Below, in pieces: positions 1 to 12,459 of a DNA stretch of 64,000 nucleotides. The notes below the pieces were generated by a model that was not told the DNA's origin, made no database searches, and worked only from the letters and a program-made list of their open reading frames with translations. Where the stretch lies: NCBI RefSeq assembly GCF_029227915.1, contig NC_079879.1, positions 7,502,001 through 7,566,000 of the forward strand, in the 5' to 3' direction. Both the position numbers and the translations under genes were made by a program. The stretch comes from Hydractinia symbiolongicarpus. Lineage: Eukaryota; Cnidaria; Hydrozoa; Anthoathecata; Hydractiniidae. Position 1 is the first letter of the stretch. Each line of letters starts with the position of its first letter.

Positions 1-1705
1 GCCCCTTTAAGAGCTCATTGTTGAACTCCCCTCCGTTGTCTGAAAAAATCGAGTTTGGTGTGCCAAAAATAGCAACCCAGTGCTTGAGAATTGTGTCTAC
101 GATAATTTCCTTATTCTTGGATTTGATAATTGTTGATGCACTGTATCTACAGAACACATCAATCATATGAAGTATGGTTAACTTTTTATGATTAACTGTC
201 AGGAATTTTAGGTCCATGGCAAGGCATTCATTGACATCTGAGGCCATTGGTAGTGAGACAATTGGCCCTTGATCGAGCCTTCATATATATCTACTGCATG
301 TGTCACAAGAGTTTGTAACATTGTCAATTTGCTGAAATAACTCTTTATCTTCAACATTTTCATCTTGGAGAAGAGTTTTTAGTTTGCTGCTGTCTATGGG
401 ATGTCCAAACTGTTTGTGAAGCTTTGTAGCTATTTTGCATTTTTCTTCAGGTGATTTTACAGTGAGATCGTTGACTGTGAATATAACTCTGGTGGCATTT
501 ACACCCGGAGATGTTTTGTTAACAGCAACTTGCTTAGGTGTAAGAGGTATACAGTAATGGCCATTTGACGTGTGTTGTAAAGGAATGTCTCTTCCAAACA
601 TAGTGACTTTATCATTAACAAAATCAAGTTGGCTATTAGCTGCTTTCAGACTCTTTTTTGATAACAATAATGGTAATTCACAATCGACAACATCAGTAAG
701 AATATGGGCTTGCATTCCAGCCATATTAACAGGGATGTTAACTTTAAATTTAAAGGACTTGTTACTCTTACTTTCAGCTAAAGCTGTCCCTTCTGGCATA
801 GTGTCTATGTAACAGTCAAGCCAATTTTTACCACAAACTGTCGATGAACATCCTGAGTTTAGTAAAGCACAATTCAAAGACTCAGACACAACTTGCTCCA
901 TAAAGCATTGTTCCACACCCTTTGCGAAAAACTGCACATGTACTTTATCCTGCCCTTTGCTTCCTTTATTCTTATCAGGACAGTCATTCATGAAATGCAT
1001 TATAGATTTGCAATGGTGACATTGCAATGGATGTCCATCAGGACCATCAGGGTTGTACTGGCTTCTTTTAGCACTGAAATATTTACCACCTCTGCCACGT
1101 CCATGAGTGTTCCAATTGGTAAAACGTCGTCTGTCAAACTTTTGACCATATAATACTTCTTGCTCAACACCAATATCATTACTGTCTCTACTACTTTCAC
1201 TTTGAGCACATTGATCATAAATGGCTTTTATCTGTTTTTTCATAGAGTCGTATGTGAGGGAAGGAACCGTAGCACGTGTTAGTTCACGTGTAGCTTTCGG
1301 TACATGTGCATTTTTTAGTAGTTGATATGCAAGAACTGCAGTTGGTAACTCAATTTTAAAACTCTTAAGTTTTTGATTCAACTGTTCAAATTCATTTACA
1401 TAATCACCAATCGACATTGTCTTGGAACGGTGAAAGGTCTCAAATTTTTCGTAAGCATTGAACATTGCTTGATCTTCAGTAATGCCATATAGTTCTTTTA
1501 TTTTATTAACAAGTTTATTTAAACCATCTTCTTCATTCAATTCTTCTTTCGTTAAGGCTGACGTACTTCTGAATTTAAACTCAAATAAACAACTGGTCCT
1601 TGTTTCTTCTTTTCTGAGTTCTGTAACTACTTCCCATAAAATCCCATCTTCAGAAAATTGGGGCAATCCATACTTTTGTGCCATCATGATTGTTCCAGTT
1701 GCCAT
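1..1705 (-). pseudogene. Ty1/copia gag-pol, 5' part, decayed
   Basis: This is the gag-protease-integrase portion of a copia-type LTR retrotransposon, read on the minus strand and cut by the window start. One frame stays open for 474 codons from the ATG at 1705. It has a Gag region, a CCHC zinc knuckle (residues 229-242), a protease-like segment and a GAG-pre-integrase region. A TGA just after the CxxC motif (about 278-280) ends it. The same frame then continues into an integrase core with a recognisable DNGGEF motif near 23-45. The element looks dead. The protease motif reads L-N-S-G-C, so the catalytic Asp is Asn (residue 283). Residues 24-48 of Gag look like a small deletion followed by a local frame change. 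RT and RNase H would lie to the left of the window. Confidence 0.85.
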
Positions 1706-1717
1706 CTTCTTAACTAG

Positions 1718-1729
1718 CCTCTGCTACCA
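1718..1729 (-). other. tRNA primer-binding site of the left copia element
   Basis: Read on the minus strand, the 12 bases TGGTAGCAGAGG lie just upstream of the gag start. They match the complement of the 3' end expected for an animal initiator-methionine tRNA, the usual primer of copia elements. The same core occurs in the intact copia at 35966-35976, which supports the reading. Confidence 0.6.
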
Positions 1730-1732
1730 GAA

Positions 1733-1833
1733 TGTGAAAAGATCTTTATTCTTAATTATGGCATAAAGCCGTACATATAAACCTAAAAGATATAATGAAC
1801 ATAATGACATATACTACTAATTTATTCTCAATA
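1733..1833 (-). repeat. Probable 5' LTR of the left copia element
   Basis: The stretch beside the primer-binding site begins TGTGAAAAGATC on the plus strand and ends near TTCTCA or TTCTCAATA, giving TG...CA-type ends about 100 bp apart. The partner LTR is outside the window, so both ends are inferred. It is not similar by eye to the LTR of the intact copia at 31-36 kb, so this is a different family. Confidence 0.45.
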
Positions 1834-1881
1834 TTCCCGGAAATAAGGGGTGGGATAGTAAATTCTACCGAAATTTTGCAG

Positions 1882-1907
1882 TTTTTTTTTTTTTTTTTTT
1901 TTTTTTT
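1882..1907. repeat. Poly-T tract
   Basis: A run of 26 T residues lies just beyond the putative copia LTR. It may be the poly-A end of a minus-strand retroelement or a simple slippage tract. Confidence 0.9.
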
Positions 1908-2009
1908 ATAAGGCATGGAGCATTTACAGCGATCGCTATTCTGATGATTCCGTCAACTATTGTTTTTTCTCATCAACATTTTCTGGTGGTTCTCAACCAA
2001 GACTACTCG

Positions 2010-2112
2010 TTCTGTCATAGTACTGCCGGTTCGCTCCTGGTTCTCTGGTTGTTCTACGGAGACTGGTGGTTCGCTGCTTGTTCTGTGGTGGTTCTGCGGA
2101 GACTAGTCGTTA
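2010..2112. repeat. Short imperfect tandem duplication
   Basis: Two diverged copies of a unit of roughly 40-45 bp, each built from GGTTC-rich blocks and ending in CGGAGACT, lie next to each other. The unit is richer in G than the surrounding DNA. It may belong to the minus-strand retroelement scrap beside it. Confidence 0.5.
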
Positions 2113-2149
2113 CCTGTTTTAGTTATTACGGAAGTGGGAGCATTGTCCA

Positions 2150-2372
2150 TATTTTTACAACATTTGTATCTGAGGAATAAAAAAAGGGCATGGCATGATT
2201 TACATAACTTAGGCATAGCCAAGGATCATTGGACCTTGTTTAATGAAATAGGTATTCAAAAGTATAGATTTCATTGCAATTACAGTGGGACCACTTATCA
2301 CAATAATTGCTTAAAATTGCATGTCTGTTGTTTTTAACTGGTTTTCCACACACACTACAGGGAAACTGTATC
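2150..2372 (-). pseudogene. Retrotransposon ORF relic with PHD-like zinc finger
   Basis: On the minus strand a frame reads FPCSVCGKPVKNN, then YCDKWSHCNC, then DPWLC. This spacing of Cys/His pairs and Trp is that of the PHD-like finger found in front of the endonuclease/RT in many cnidarian non-LTR retrotransposons. An in-frame TAA falls inside the finger after FEYLFH. The last expected Cys is Tyr (LCLSY). No RT follows nearby. I am fairly sure of the finger and less sure of the element class. Confidence 0.55.
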
Positions 2373-5300
2373 ATTTACACTTTAAACAGAAAAAGTAACA
2401 AATAATAAATCGACAAAAAATCGAAAGTAAAAGCGATCACAGAAAATGAGAAAAAAAGAGAAGATAAAAAACATCTACTTACAAGAATTACTCCTGGCAC
2501 CATTTTAAACTGGAGTTATTACCATAGCAGAGAAGCAGTGATGGGGCCGTTAAGATTGTACCCTTAGAACATCTCATTTAACTGGGATTTATTAAAGATC
2601 AAAACTAAAGAGGCGTCTAGGGCCTCAATCTTGACAGTCCCACCAGTGAATCAGAACTAGAGATAAGACTGTCACTGTATAACATATGCACATTGTACCA
2701 GGAATTCCATGAAAAAAAACAACACGAATGAACCTATATTTGTTAATTTGTTATTTTTTATTATTCACTTATGGAGTGGTTTAAAAGTGTTAATATATTA
2801 ACGAAACACATTGCTTTGTCGTTAGAAGTAACCTATAGCAAATATATACTGCAGGAATACATGACAAAGGGAGGGCTATGTCATACCATGTTGTATTCAC
2901 TGCGATCATCTACTATTTTGTTTGCTATGTCCATCCGCCCCTCCACATGGCCGCAGACTATATTTTTACGGCAAGTGATATTTTCTCCGTAACGATTGTG
3001 TTTTTTACTAAAAGACATTTTTTTTAAACTTCAGTTCCATTTCGATCTTTTGCTCCATACAATTCTTTTTTTGTACGCAGCGTGTCCATAGATGTTTTAA
3101 AAAAGATGATATTTCCAATTACTTTTAATTTTTTTTTATAATTTTTTAGAATTTGTGCATATAATGTTTACAAAATCAAGATTTTTAATTTTAAAAATGT
3201 TACCACAAGATTTTTAGTTGTGTAAATTCTCAGTGATCTGCTGTTATAAGACCAAAAAGTAACTTTTTGAGGAAAATTATGATTATTGGTATAATTTTCA
3301 TATAAAAATTGATTCTTCCAGGATACAATTTCTGGCAACAATAAATTTTTAACTGTTAAACGTCATAATACGTAATAAAGCCATGCTATTAATAGTATAC
3401 ATTAACTCTGGAAATTTGCTATTAAAAAGTTTAAATTGATATGTTTTTTTCGGTTATCTGTTGAATAATAATTTTATAAAAAAATTAAAATATTTTTTTG
3501 AGAAAAACGTTAGTTTTTAAAATCTGATGTGGTGAAAAGTAGGCCAGAGTTGATTTTTTATATAAACAGAATACTTTTTTTAAATATATTTTCTATCAAC
3601 ATGAAAGGTAGCTAATTGCATACTGAATACATGTTCCAAAAGAGCTAGTGCATTTGCATTTATTGTTGAAAAAAGAGGCAGTGTATGGCATCTTTTCAAA
3701 GATATCTGAGTTAAGCATATAATTAACTTTTTGTAGCCTGAGCTAGATTGAATTTTGTTAACGAATTATTTTAATCTTATTTTTTAAAGCAAGAAGAATA
3801 GTGTTGTGTGCTCACTTTGTAGTAAGAATGCTTTGTCTTAAAAAGTTGTTTTTTACATTTATGATACATTTATCTTTGATGTTAACATGATTTATTAAAT
3901 AAAATACCAGTTATGCCAATTGAAATACAATTGCTCAGAAGATATTTTTTGTCTTGTATGAAAGAAATTTGTGAATACTTTAAGGCAAGAAATTCTATTG
4001 TTTTTTGCTCACGTGATCAGTATTGAGATATCTTTAATGTTAGATGTGGTCATGCTGGCTTTATGTTTATTGGTTGATTTTAATTCGGTTTTGCACTGGA
4101 AAATTATTAAATAAGAAACTCAATTTTAATATCTCGAAGAAAACTTAGTTAACTAGGCTAGAAATGTCTGAAATCTGGACAATCCTTGTTAAGTTGAGAG
4201 AGTGTAGAGATATTGCTAACTTGATACCATAATTATTCAAATAAGTAGTCAAATTTTTATTCAGTATATTGACTTTCAGGAGGGTCACATTATATGTACA
4301 GGTAATATTGCCAGTTGAAATACCCCTTTCTCTTCAGTGAGCTAATTTCCTACCTTTTTTTATTATTGACTTGTGTTGAAAAATTGAACAAGCAACACCA
4401 AATTTCGAAAAATTTTATGACCCATTTCAATTTATTACCACCCCTCATATTAATAATTAATAGCTTTTTCTGCTATGGAACTTATTATGCCAATAATTCA
4501 AACAAGCTTCACAGAGTAATTTATTTATTTATCATAAAGATTTACACTTTAGTAATAAGTTACTGCTATAATTGCGTGTTCTAATAAAGAAACCGACAAA
4601 GACATACGTATATATAACAAAAAATCATGTAAAATATACATTGTGACTGAAAAAAAAAAACAAAAAAACAAAAAATTGAATAACACTTTTAGTCTGTAAA
4701 CTAAACTCATTTCTCCCTTTTTGATATTTTTCAATAAGAGAAGCGTACAAAAAAATTATAGGGCAATAGCGAAAGCAGGGAAGAAAGACAGGTATTCTTT
4801 CTAATACCACTCTTGAAAGACTCAAAGATAGGAGTGTTTAAGTAGACGAATCAAGGGTCAAACATTCACCGAGAAACAAAATTATAAAAATATCAAAATA
4901 ATAAAAATTATTTGCAATTAAAATGACTCATGACTCTATTCCTAAAATCTGCGACTGAACCTGTTACCGTATCTCTATGGGCAGTGTATTGAAAATTTTT
5001 ACATCCGTTATAGAAAAGAAGCCAGATTATTTTGCGAGCTTAAGTTTCACTTTAGGAATAAATAACACTATAGAGTTTTGACAAGTATTTTGACAATGGA
5101 TTATAACTCTCTAGATCTTTACAAATATTACAACCTAAACATTTCTTTACAAATCCAAAAACATAGTTCAAGTCCAAATCCAGTAAGGTATTTCCAAAAT
5201 CAAAAATTTCTCTCTAAAGTAAAGTATAATCCAAGTTTAAAATCCAATGCCAATATGTTTATAATGCACAAAGTAGCTACACAATTTTAAATATCTAAAT

Positions 5301-6335
5301 ATAAAATGAAGTTACCTTTAACCAAGCATTAATTACTAATTACAGCCTTATAGCTAGCTACAGTACAGTGTCCTAAAAGCATTTTTGGGAGACCTCTAGC
5401 TAGCTAGCTAGTTTAAAGGCTTTTAGGATATATTAAGTTGCCTTTATTGTACAAAAAGAAATTAAAAGTACAAATAAGTGCCTAATAAAAGTTTTTTTCA
5501 AAATATATATCATAAAATTAGTATCACAAAGATAAAAACAGATATCAAAAATCAAAACTGTCCTGCCGCCAGCAGTTTCGCAAGGCAAATGACTGAATAA
5601 ACGTGAAGTCCAAAGTTCAACTTGCACCACCGAGTTCCGCAAATTCATAATGGCGCATAATCTCCGAAATGGTCTATTCAGAGCTATACGCTATCTTGTG
5701 AACTGCCTTGGTCAATTAGTGTTACTAAAAAACCTTTTAGAAATAACTCAACAAATTTTCCTGTTTTGCAAAAAAAATGCTACAGTACTATTTCTTTTTA
5801 GGAGTCGAAATACACGCAATATTAGCTAAATCAAATTCTATTTACCCTATTATTAACTAATAGCTATTTTCAACCGGTTATGAGAAAGTCGTAGCGTTCA
5901 ATGGCTAGAGAGCTTTAAGAACGGGCCTTGTACAGCGCAATATAACTTAACTTCGTAGCAACCATATCGTCGTTATAAATGTAGACAATTAACATTGCCG
6001 GTAAAACGTGAAAGATGCAGTCATAACTCAATTTTATATAGCTAGTTACACTATATTAATAACTATGTTCCTTCGAATAGTTTATTTATTTATTTATTCA
6101 TTTTTTATTCATTCATTTATTTATAATGAATATTTATACAGTATAAAACATCGTCTGCTATTAAAATGTGTCCTATAAATATTAGCAATATTAGTTTTTC
6201 TAACAGCTACGAACAAAAAAAGTCCATATACTTTTTTATCATTGTTGTCATGAGGTTTTAGTTTTAAAAATATTAAAAGTTCAAAATCAAATTACACTGC
6301 TTCCTATAAACAGCAAAAAAAAACATGACACACAA
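2373..6335. other. AT-rich DNA without recognisable genes
   Basis: Open frames here are short, AT-driven and without family motifs. Homopolymer runs of A or T and scattered short direct repeats are common. I see no splice-bounded exon, tRNA or transposon domain that I can name. Confidence 0.6.
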
Positions 6336-6339
6336 TTAT

Positions 6340-7640
6340 TTTTCTAAAATATCGTTTTTATTTGTGTATGGATAGTTATCCAAATCTACTGTTTGTTTTA
6401 ATATCTCTCCTTTGATAAATGTATGTATAGGTGTCCCACATTCCAGCAAACTTACTGTGTTAAGATAAAAAATAAAGTATTCCATGAATTGAGCTGTTAG
6501 AACATCTAATTTATTATTTCGTACTAGCGTATTTGCGACTTTTTTCCAAAATCTCCTTCTTAGTGGTGTATGGATAGGCATCAAACATCACTCCTTGTTT
6601 AGTGTCTAGCATAAAGTTTTCTACCAGGTTGGCGTGCTGAATATTTTAATTCGCGAGAAGGGTAAATAAAAGAAATGCGTTTTTTAAATGATGCATGTAT
6701 ATCGATAGAATCTCTATTTTTATAAGGTATGGATGGATCTCTCATTTTCTTGGTTGTTTACTGAGGAGAACTAATGTTGTATACACAGGTCTGCTACGAC
6801 ATGCTGTATGTTTTTTCCGCCTGAAGGAAGGTTTTGCAAAATATCCTTTTAATATTGTATGGTGGTATGAATCAGTCTCCCCCGTTCCTGCTTCTTACTG
6901 AGTGGGATAAAGTCTTCCTGTGAATTCACATGTTAGGACATCTGATATTATCTAAATCTCCTTTTTAGTAGTGTATGGATGGATATCTAACTTTTTATTC
7001 AGCGTGAAAAGCAACTTCCAAAATTCTCATTTTAAATGATGTATGGATTGGGTCTCACACTCTCGTGCCTGTTTTCTGAGTGAAATAAAGTCTCGAATTG
7101 GCCGACCAAGAGATTTAATACTTCACCTTTCGCGATGTCGTTTTTATCAGATCTCTTTGTTAGGTTGTATTGCAGGATCTTTTGCTCCCTTGCCTGTTTA
7201 CAGAGTAGAAGAAAGGTTTTTTTATTTGCTTACTAGAACATTGAACATTTCATTTGGTGCGAGAGAGCTTTAACAAAATCTTTGATGTATGCACATGCAA
7301 TGATATACGCACGCGTGTGCTACTCGCCCTTTCGATTTTTGAATAGAAAAAAGTGATCGTTTGACGTTTTTTTATTCTGTTCTTTTTTTATATTGCGTAA
7401 GGTTATTCCCTAAAATACTTTTTTAATGATGAATTGATAGGTTTCACTACTTGTCTAATTGTTTTTTAATCAGAATAAGCTTTTCCTTGTTTAGCTTCAC
7501 AATACATTCAATATCGTATTTATTGCGGGAATAGTTTCCTAAATTTTGTTTTTAGTATTGTATGTGTAGGTATGGATGGGCCTGGCTACTTGCCTAAATA
7601 TTTACCCTAATAGGACATCTTCCCCTATTACTTAATTCAG
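6340..7640. repeat. Degenerate interspersed/tandem repeat field
   Basis: A motif like AATCTCCTTTTTAGTGGTG followed by TATGGAT and a short T/C-rich tail recurs at about 6365, 6423, 6568, 6727, 6857, 6973, 7041 and 7559. The spacings run from about 58 to 160 bp. Several copies are followed by a TTTACTGAG- or TTTCTGAGTG-like block. The copies are too diverged and irregular for a clean unit length. Small open frames in this field are chance. Confidence 0.5.
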
Positions 7641-9095
7641 TTCGCTTGCTTATGTATTGACTAGAATGAAGTTTCCCCTTGCTTTTTTGTACAGCATGCG
7701 TTTTCAAACAAGCTCGTTAAAATTTAGAACAGTTGTACACGTTTCATGTGATCAAAATCGACCTTAAATGTTAATTCAAGATATTTAGTAGGCCTAAAAT
7801 TTTAAATTTTGTTCAAGGATGAATTTCACGTTGCAAAATATTAAATGCGTACGATCATGGATGGAGGCGTTGTTTTATAAATGGCAAGCATATGCTATAA
7901 CCCATTGGGTAATTCATTACTCTGCAAGTAATAAAAGAGAAACAGTTGCATTAATACATGTAGTCATGCTGTCGAGCATGGTGATACATACTAACTTTTT
8001 GTTGCCCTTCCCTGACCTCTTCCCAGGTTAACTTGTATTATGTTTCATAAGTACAACGTCGTCCCGGGTCTAGGTTGTATTTAAATTAACGTGAATTTTT
8101 TAAAAAATTTGCCTAAAAAGCAAAAATAGCCGAATACCAGTTGGCTGCAACAAAAGTTTTCAAATAGCTGGCTACACCCTTTACTTTAATAAAAACTTTG
8201 GCGAAGTCTAAAGTTTGTTAATTCAAGGAGACAACAGTTTCAATAAACCTGTAATACTTAGCTAGGGTTTTTAACTCACAATTAATTTTGTAACAACAAG
8301 CTTTATGATGTGTTTTTATTTGAAGTGACATTGAATTTTGTGAATTCCAAGCAAATGTCTATTGTTGTAAAACCATGAAAGTTATTGGTTCGAATCCAAT
8401 CCATCTTTGAAGGTGGTAGTTCAAATGGAAGAACAACATGGTGTGCAGTAATTAGTTTCATACTGCAACAAACAATAATCCAAATCAATTCAAAATTTAA
8501 AATTCATACAGTTATACCCTTTTTCCGTCTCTTTGTGTGCAAAATTGCGGTGAACAGAATAAGCTCCATTAATCTACAAAAAAAATCGAAGGTTCAATTC
8601 GATATCGGGGTATTTTAATTATTTTTAATTGCCATTAATAATAAGAACCGCCGTACGCAATCTTTTGTAACCACATCATCAAGTTCTATCCATGCCAGTA
8701 CCTATAAGTAACGATATGGATGAAATTCTTATTTATCTTTTGCAGCTTTTTTAAAATGGAAACAAATCAGAAATTTAAGCTCTTCGAATTTTCTATCGTG
8801 ATTAATCAAAAGTTAATGGTTCGACAACGAAGATTTGAACAGTCAGATTTAAATAGTAAAGTTGTTGGGTTGGGTTTTGACAAGGTTTAAAATGTCCTCG
8901 TTATGACTTTTTTGACTTCTAAGGGCTTTGTTTTTACAACATCCTCACTATAAAAAACGGACAATATATCGATAATGTAGAATGGATATTATGTCCATAT
9001 GCACTGGAATGAACGGGCTTCTAAATATTGATATATTGACCATATGTATAAAAAATGGATATAATGATGATTTTTTCAGGAGATCCAAGAATCCA
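7641..9095. other. AT-rich DNA without recognisable genes
   Basis: No coding region can be supported. A B-box-like GGTTCGAATCC at about 8380 can form a 5-bp T-arm stem, but no complete tRNA cloverleaf could be built around it. Confidence 0.5.
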
Positions 9096-9099
9096 TATA

Positions 9100-9560
9100 A
9101 TGTAGAGACCTGGTGACCATGTCAGGGCGGAGCGCATCGCTTCTGCGTCTATCCGCTGCACTGCAGGGCGCTCCGCGGTTTACGGACTACTGCATCCTTG
9201 TTCCCCACCCTCTACCCTGTTTTCAGACAAGGAAATATAACACTAAGATTTATTTATTTACGCCATCATCGGTATCTACAAACTTGAGAGCCGCCACTTA
9301 CACTAGACAGCAGAGGCTGTAGCCAGGATACCCAGCTCAACCTTCCACAACATTTCATATTATAATTTATGGCTGGCCTAGTTATTTAAGCTTTCTTTTA
9401 TAGAGAAAGAAAAAATGATTATAAGGGTGGTTTGAAGGGACAACGCTGGGTCTCCTGGCCAAATTTATGGCTAGACAGACTGAAAGCCTTTGGAGATGGC
9501 CAGCCAGTTAGGCGTGTACAAGAGTTATCTCACCTTCTTTTTTGCCTCCAGCGGTGAGTT
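9100..9560. repeat. Probable fold-back mobile element or SINE-like repeat
   Basis: This block is richer in G+C than its surroundings. It holds two imperfect inverted arms: one with AGCCAGGATACCCAGC at about 9311, the other with GCTGGGTCTCCTGGCC at about 9446. The pattern suggests a non-autonomous inverted-repeat element. I found no target-site duplication and no coding capacity. Confidence 0.35.
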
Positions 9561-10761
9561 AAGGGGCCATTAATTCATACTGTATATTTTACCGTGGTCA
9601 CTCACAAACAGAGTTGTTTGCCATGGTATAGACAACCGCACCAAACTAAATTGCTTAAAAAGGATAACTATCATAACACAGGAACTCACAGTAGAGTACT
9701 AAACACAAAGTAAAAGGCTAAGAGTATAAAATATCAATTGTTTAATAACAATCTATGAAGTTTTCTATAATGGAGGATCATTTGAGACTTAATTAATCAG
9801 CATCAGATAGTTTGTTGGGAAAGGTTGCTGAATATTGTTTCATTATTTAAAAAAATGAACGCCGAGCGAATGTAGATTGAAGGTGGTTGTATATCTAGGT
9901 AGCTTGTGAGTGAAGTGCAGAAAAATTATATTTCGAGCTAAAAATGATTCCTTCCTGACCAATATAGTGAATTTCAAAAGGAATAATTGAAACAAGAACG
10001 TGTTGAAATTTCAATAAACACATTGAAAATGTGTATGTACTTTTCATGAAACAATCGCATAATGGTGCCATGGCGAAAATTTATCTCACGAAATTTAATT
10101 TCACTTTTCGAAATTCTTCTTCAATTCAATTCAATCTTGCAAAGTTTCTATGATTAAAGTAGGTAAGATATATTATATCATCTGAATATATCTTCTCTCT
10201 GAAAAAGATCTAGCAAAATGGGAAAGTTGCTCCGTGAAAAATTTAAAAATAACAACAGCTAGCGAAAAGGACAACGACACCTTATTTCATGGGCAGAAGC
10301 AATGCATATAAGGACAAACAAGAAACAAAGAAGGCAGATAATAAAAGGAGAATTGAATTACATAGTATGTAAATCTGTGGAGACTCTGATAAAAATTATA
10401 AATGTTGAAAATTATATTGTATGGTAGTAAAACTTGAGAGCCAATACTGTTTATGTATAAAATAAAAGTAGAGGGTTTAAATTTTACATTTTTAAAGTTT
10501 TTAAATTTTACAACGAATGCTTGATGCTGAAATATTTTGCTCAATGTGTTTTTATTTCTAAATATATACAGTATTAGGATATGGTTATTAGAATTAGGGA
10601 ACATACTATATTTTTATCTCAAAATATACAGATTTTTTTGGCTTGATATTCAAAAACATTTTGTCTGTTGTTTTGAATTTTGGATAGTGAAACAAACTCC
10701 AATACATTTTTGTTGATACATGTTGTGTCATCATACTTTATTTTCTACTTTTTCATATTTG

Positions 10762-10884
10762 AAGGAACACATTCAATTAGCATTGGATTTATTGGCTACA
10801 ATGCCGCCATCACAAAACAGTTCTCAACTATGGGTAGACTTCATGAAGTGTCATCCCAATAGATGGAAAATACCGGAATTGATG
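10762..10884 (+). other. Possible isolated exon, product unrecognised
   Basis: An open frame with balanced codon use and a protein-like composition (...WVDFMKCHPNRWKIPELM) ends exactly at a strong donor, G|GTAAGT, at 10884/10885. The 5' side has an AG (TTTGAAG) but a weak pyrimidine tract. No neighbouring exon in the same gene was found and I do not recognise the family. It could be an exon of a large gene, a transposon piece, or chance. Confidence 0.25.
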
Positions 10885-11055
10885 GTAAGTAGAATTGTTG
10901 TTACATTTCTTGACACTTCGTATATCACGATTTTACATTTATTGTGAAAACATTCGGATAGAGGTACTGTAGGGCTCAAAAAATAGTGGCAACAACGAAA
11001 ATATTGTTACACAAAAATATCTCCCAATATATACTACATCGTATTTTTTAAAGGA

Positions 11056-11163
11056 TTGTCGATGAAATTTAAAAGAGTTGTTCTGATTGAATTAGAGCTG
11101 TTGAAAAGATGTGAAGAAGAAGTCGGCATACTCAAAAAAGAAATGTCTAGCTACTTGCTTCCT
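11056..11163 (+). pseudogene. Possible DNA-transposase scrap
   Basis: The frame reads ELELLKRCEEEVGILKKEM, a charged helical stretch that resembles C-terminal parts of some large eukaryotic DNA transposases (KDZ type). It is only about 35 residues and the rest of the frame is unlike protein. Identity is a weak impression. Confidence 0.15.
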
Positions 11164-12459
11164 TTTTGCTGCTTGAAGAAACTCTTTACGTTAAGATTTC
11201 AATCAAGAACTACGATATTTTCGATTCTCACTTTTACCACACGCTTGTCCTATTCGTACGGAGATTAGAAGACAATGTGAAAGTGCGCGAAAAAACTATA
11301 AAAACCCAATTAAAATTAATGTGACGTGACGGGTCTCCATCTCCGAGACGGATCTTCATCGTTTATGTTCAAAACAGTTTTCTTCTTCTCCTCCTCACTC
11401 ACTCCACGCAGCATGTTCTATTGTTTGTAATCAATTTATATTATCAACTTGTGTCAAGTCATTAAAATATGTTTCTGAACTATAAAGGGAATAAAGAAAT
11501 TGAGTTTGTTCCAAAGTCTTTTAGCCCGCATTTATTTCATTCTACTTCAATCAAAACTATTAGCTGTATACTATTTCAACTATTTGTAGAATATATTTTT
11601 TTAACAAGTACTTATTTGCTTCTTATAATAATACAAGATGTATAGTATACGTAAAACTAGCTCACCTCATACGTGGCACTGTATTATATATATTCATTTG
11701 TGGAAATAAATTGAAATCAATCACAGTGAATGTTTCAAAATATCATTCCGGGCATGCTATGTAATATATTAAAAAGGATGGCCACAAGCTTGATCATATT
11801 TTTTTTGAAGTAATCACATAAAAAACTTTCTATATTAACAAAAAGCAATATATAAAGAAGTAGTAATCTTCTTGTGAAACATTCTGTGATGCCACAGATG
11901 CTAATTGTTTTGACTTTCGTAGTGCATGAGCATATTTTTTGAAAAAAATAATTATTTGAGGAAACTACAAAGAAAAATTGAGTTACTGTCAGTACATTTA
12001 TATACATTATGAGAACCATCATAGAACCATTCAATAAACCTGAAAGTATAATTCATAACTTCAGTCTATGAAATACACAAACACATTTCATCAAGAAACT
12101 ACAACTACAAACTACAATCGTTCAATATATATTAACAATTGTTTCACAAAAAAAACGGATTCTTCTATATTCGAAAGCATAACAGATTAATCCTTAACGA
12201 AGACGACGTGATACACGTTTGCCTAAAGTTCATTCCAGTATATGTTAACAAGTTTTAATGTTGTGAAACAAAAAAAGGTTTCGTTCAACCAAGAGATCGC
12301 TATATACAAAAGTATTCAGGCCTCAATTCATCGAAACAAGACAAGTAGAGTTGGTATATGTGATAATACATTAGACACAATTCATTTCCGGCCAAAATTA
12401 AGCGAAACGAGAGAAATCTGCAGGGCTTAACTGATAATGCCATAGACAAGTGCCGACTT

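Larger units (their letters stand above)
9561..12459. other. AT-rich DNA, no clear gene
   Basis: Mostly featureless, apart from one exon-like open frame near 10762-10884 and one transposase-like fragment near 11056-11160, described separately. The longer minus-strand open frame at 10287-10604 is low-complexity and AT-driven, with no motif. Confidence 0.5.

Noticed and set aside
8370-8480. Possible tRNA pair (GGTTCGAATCC T-arm, then GGTGGTAGTTCAAATGG), perhaps a mitochondrial insertion
   Set aside because: The T-arm pairs, but no matching acceptor, D-arm or anticodon arm could be built for either half.
10287-10604. 105-codon minus-strand open frame
   Set aside because: Low-complexity, AT-driven composition, with no motif and no splice or start context.
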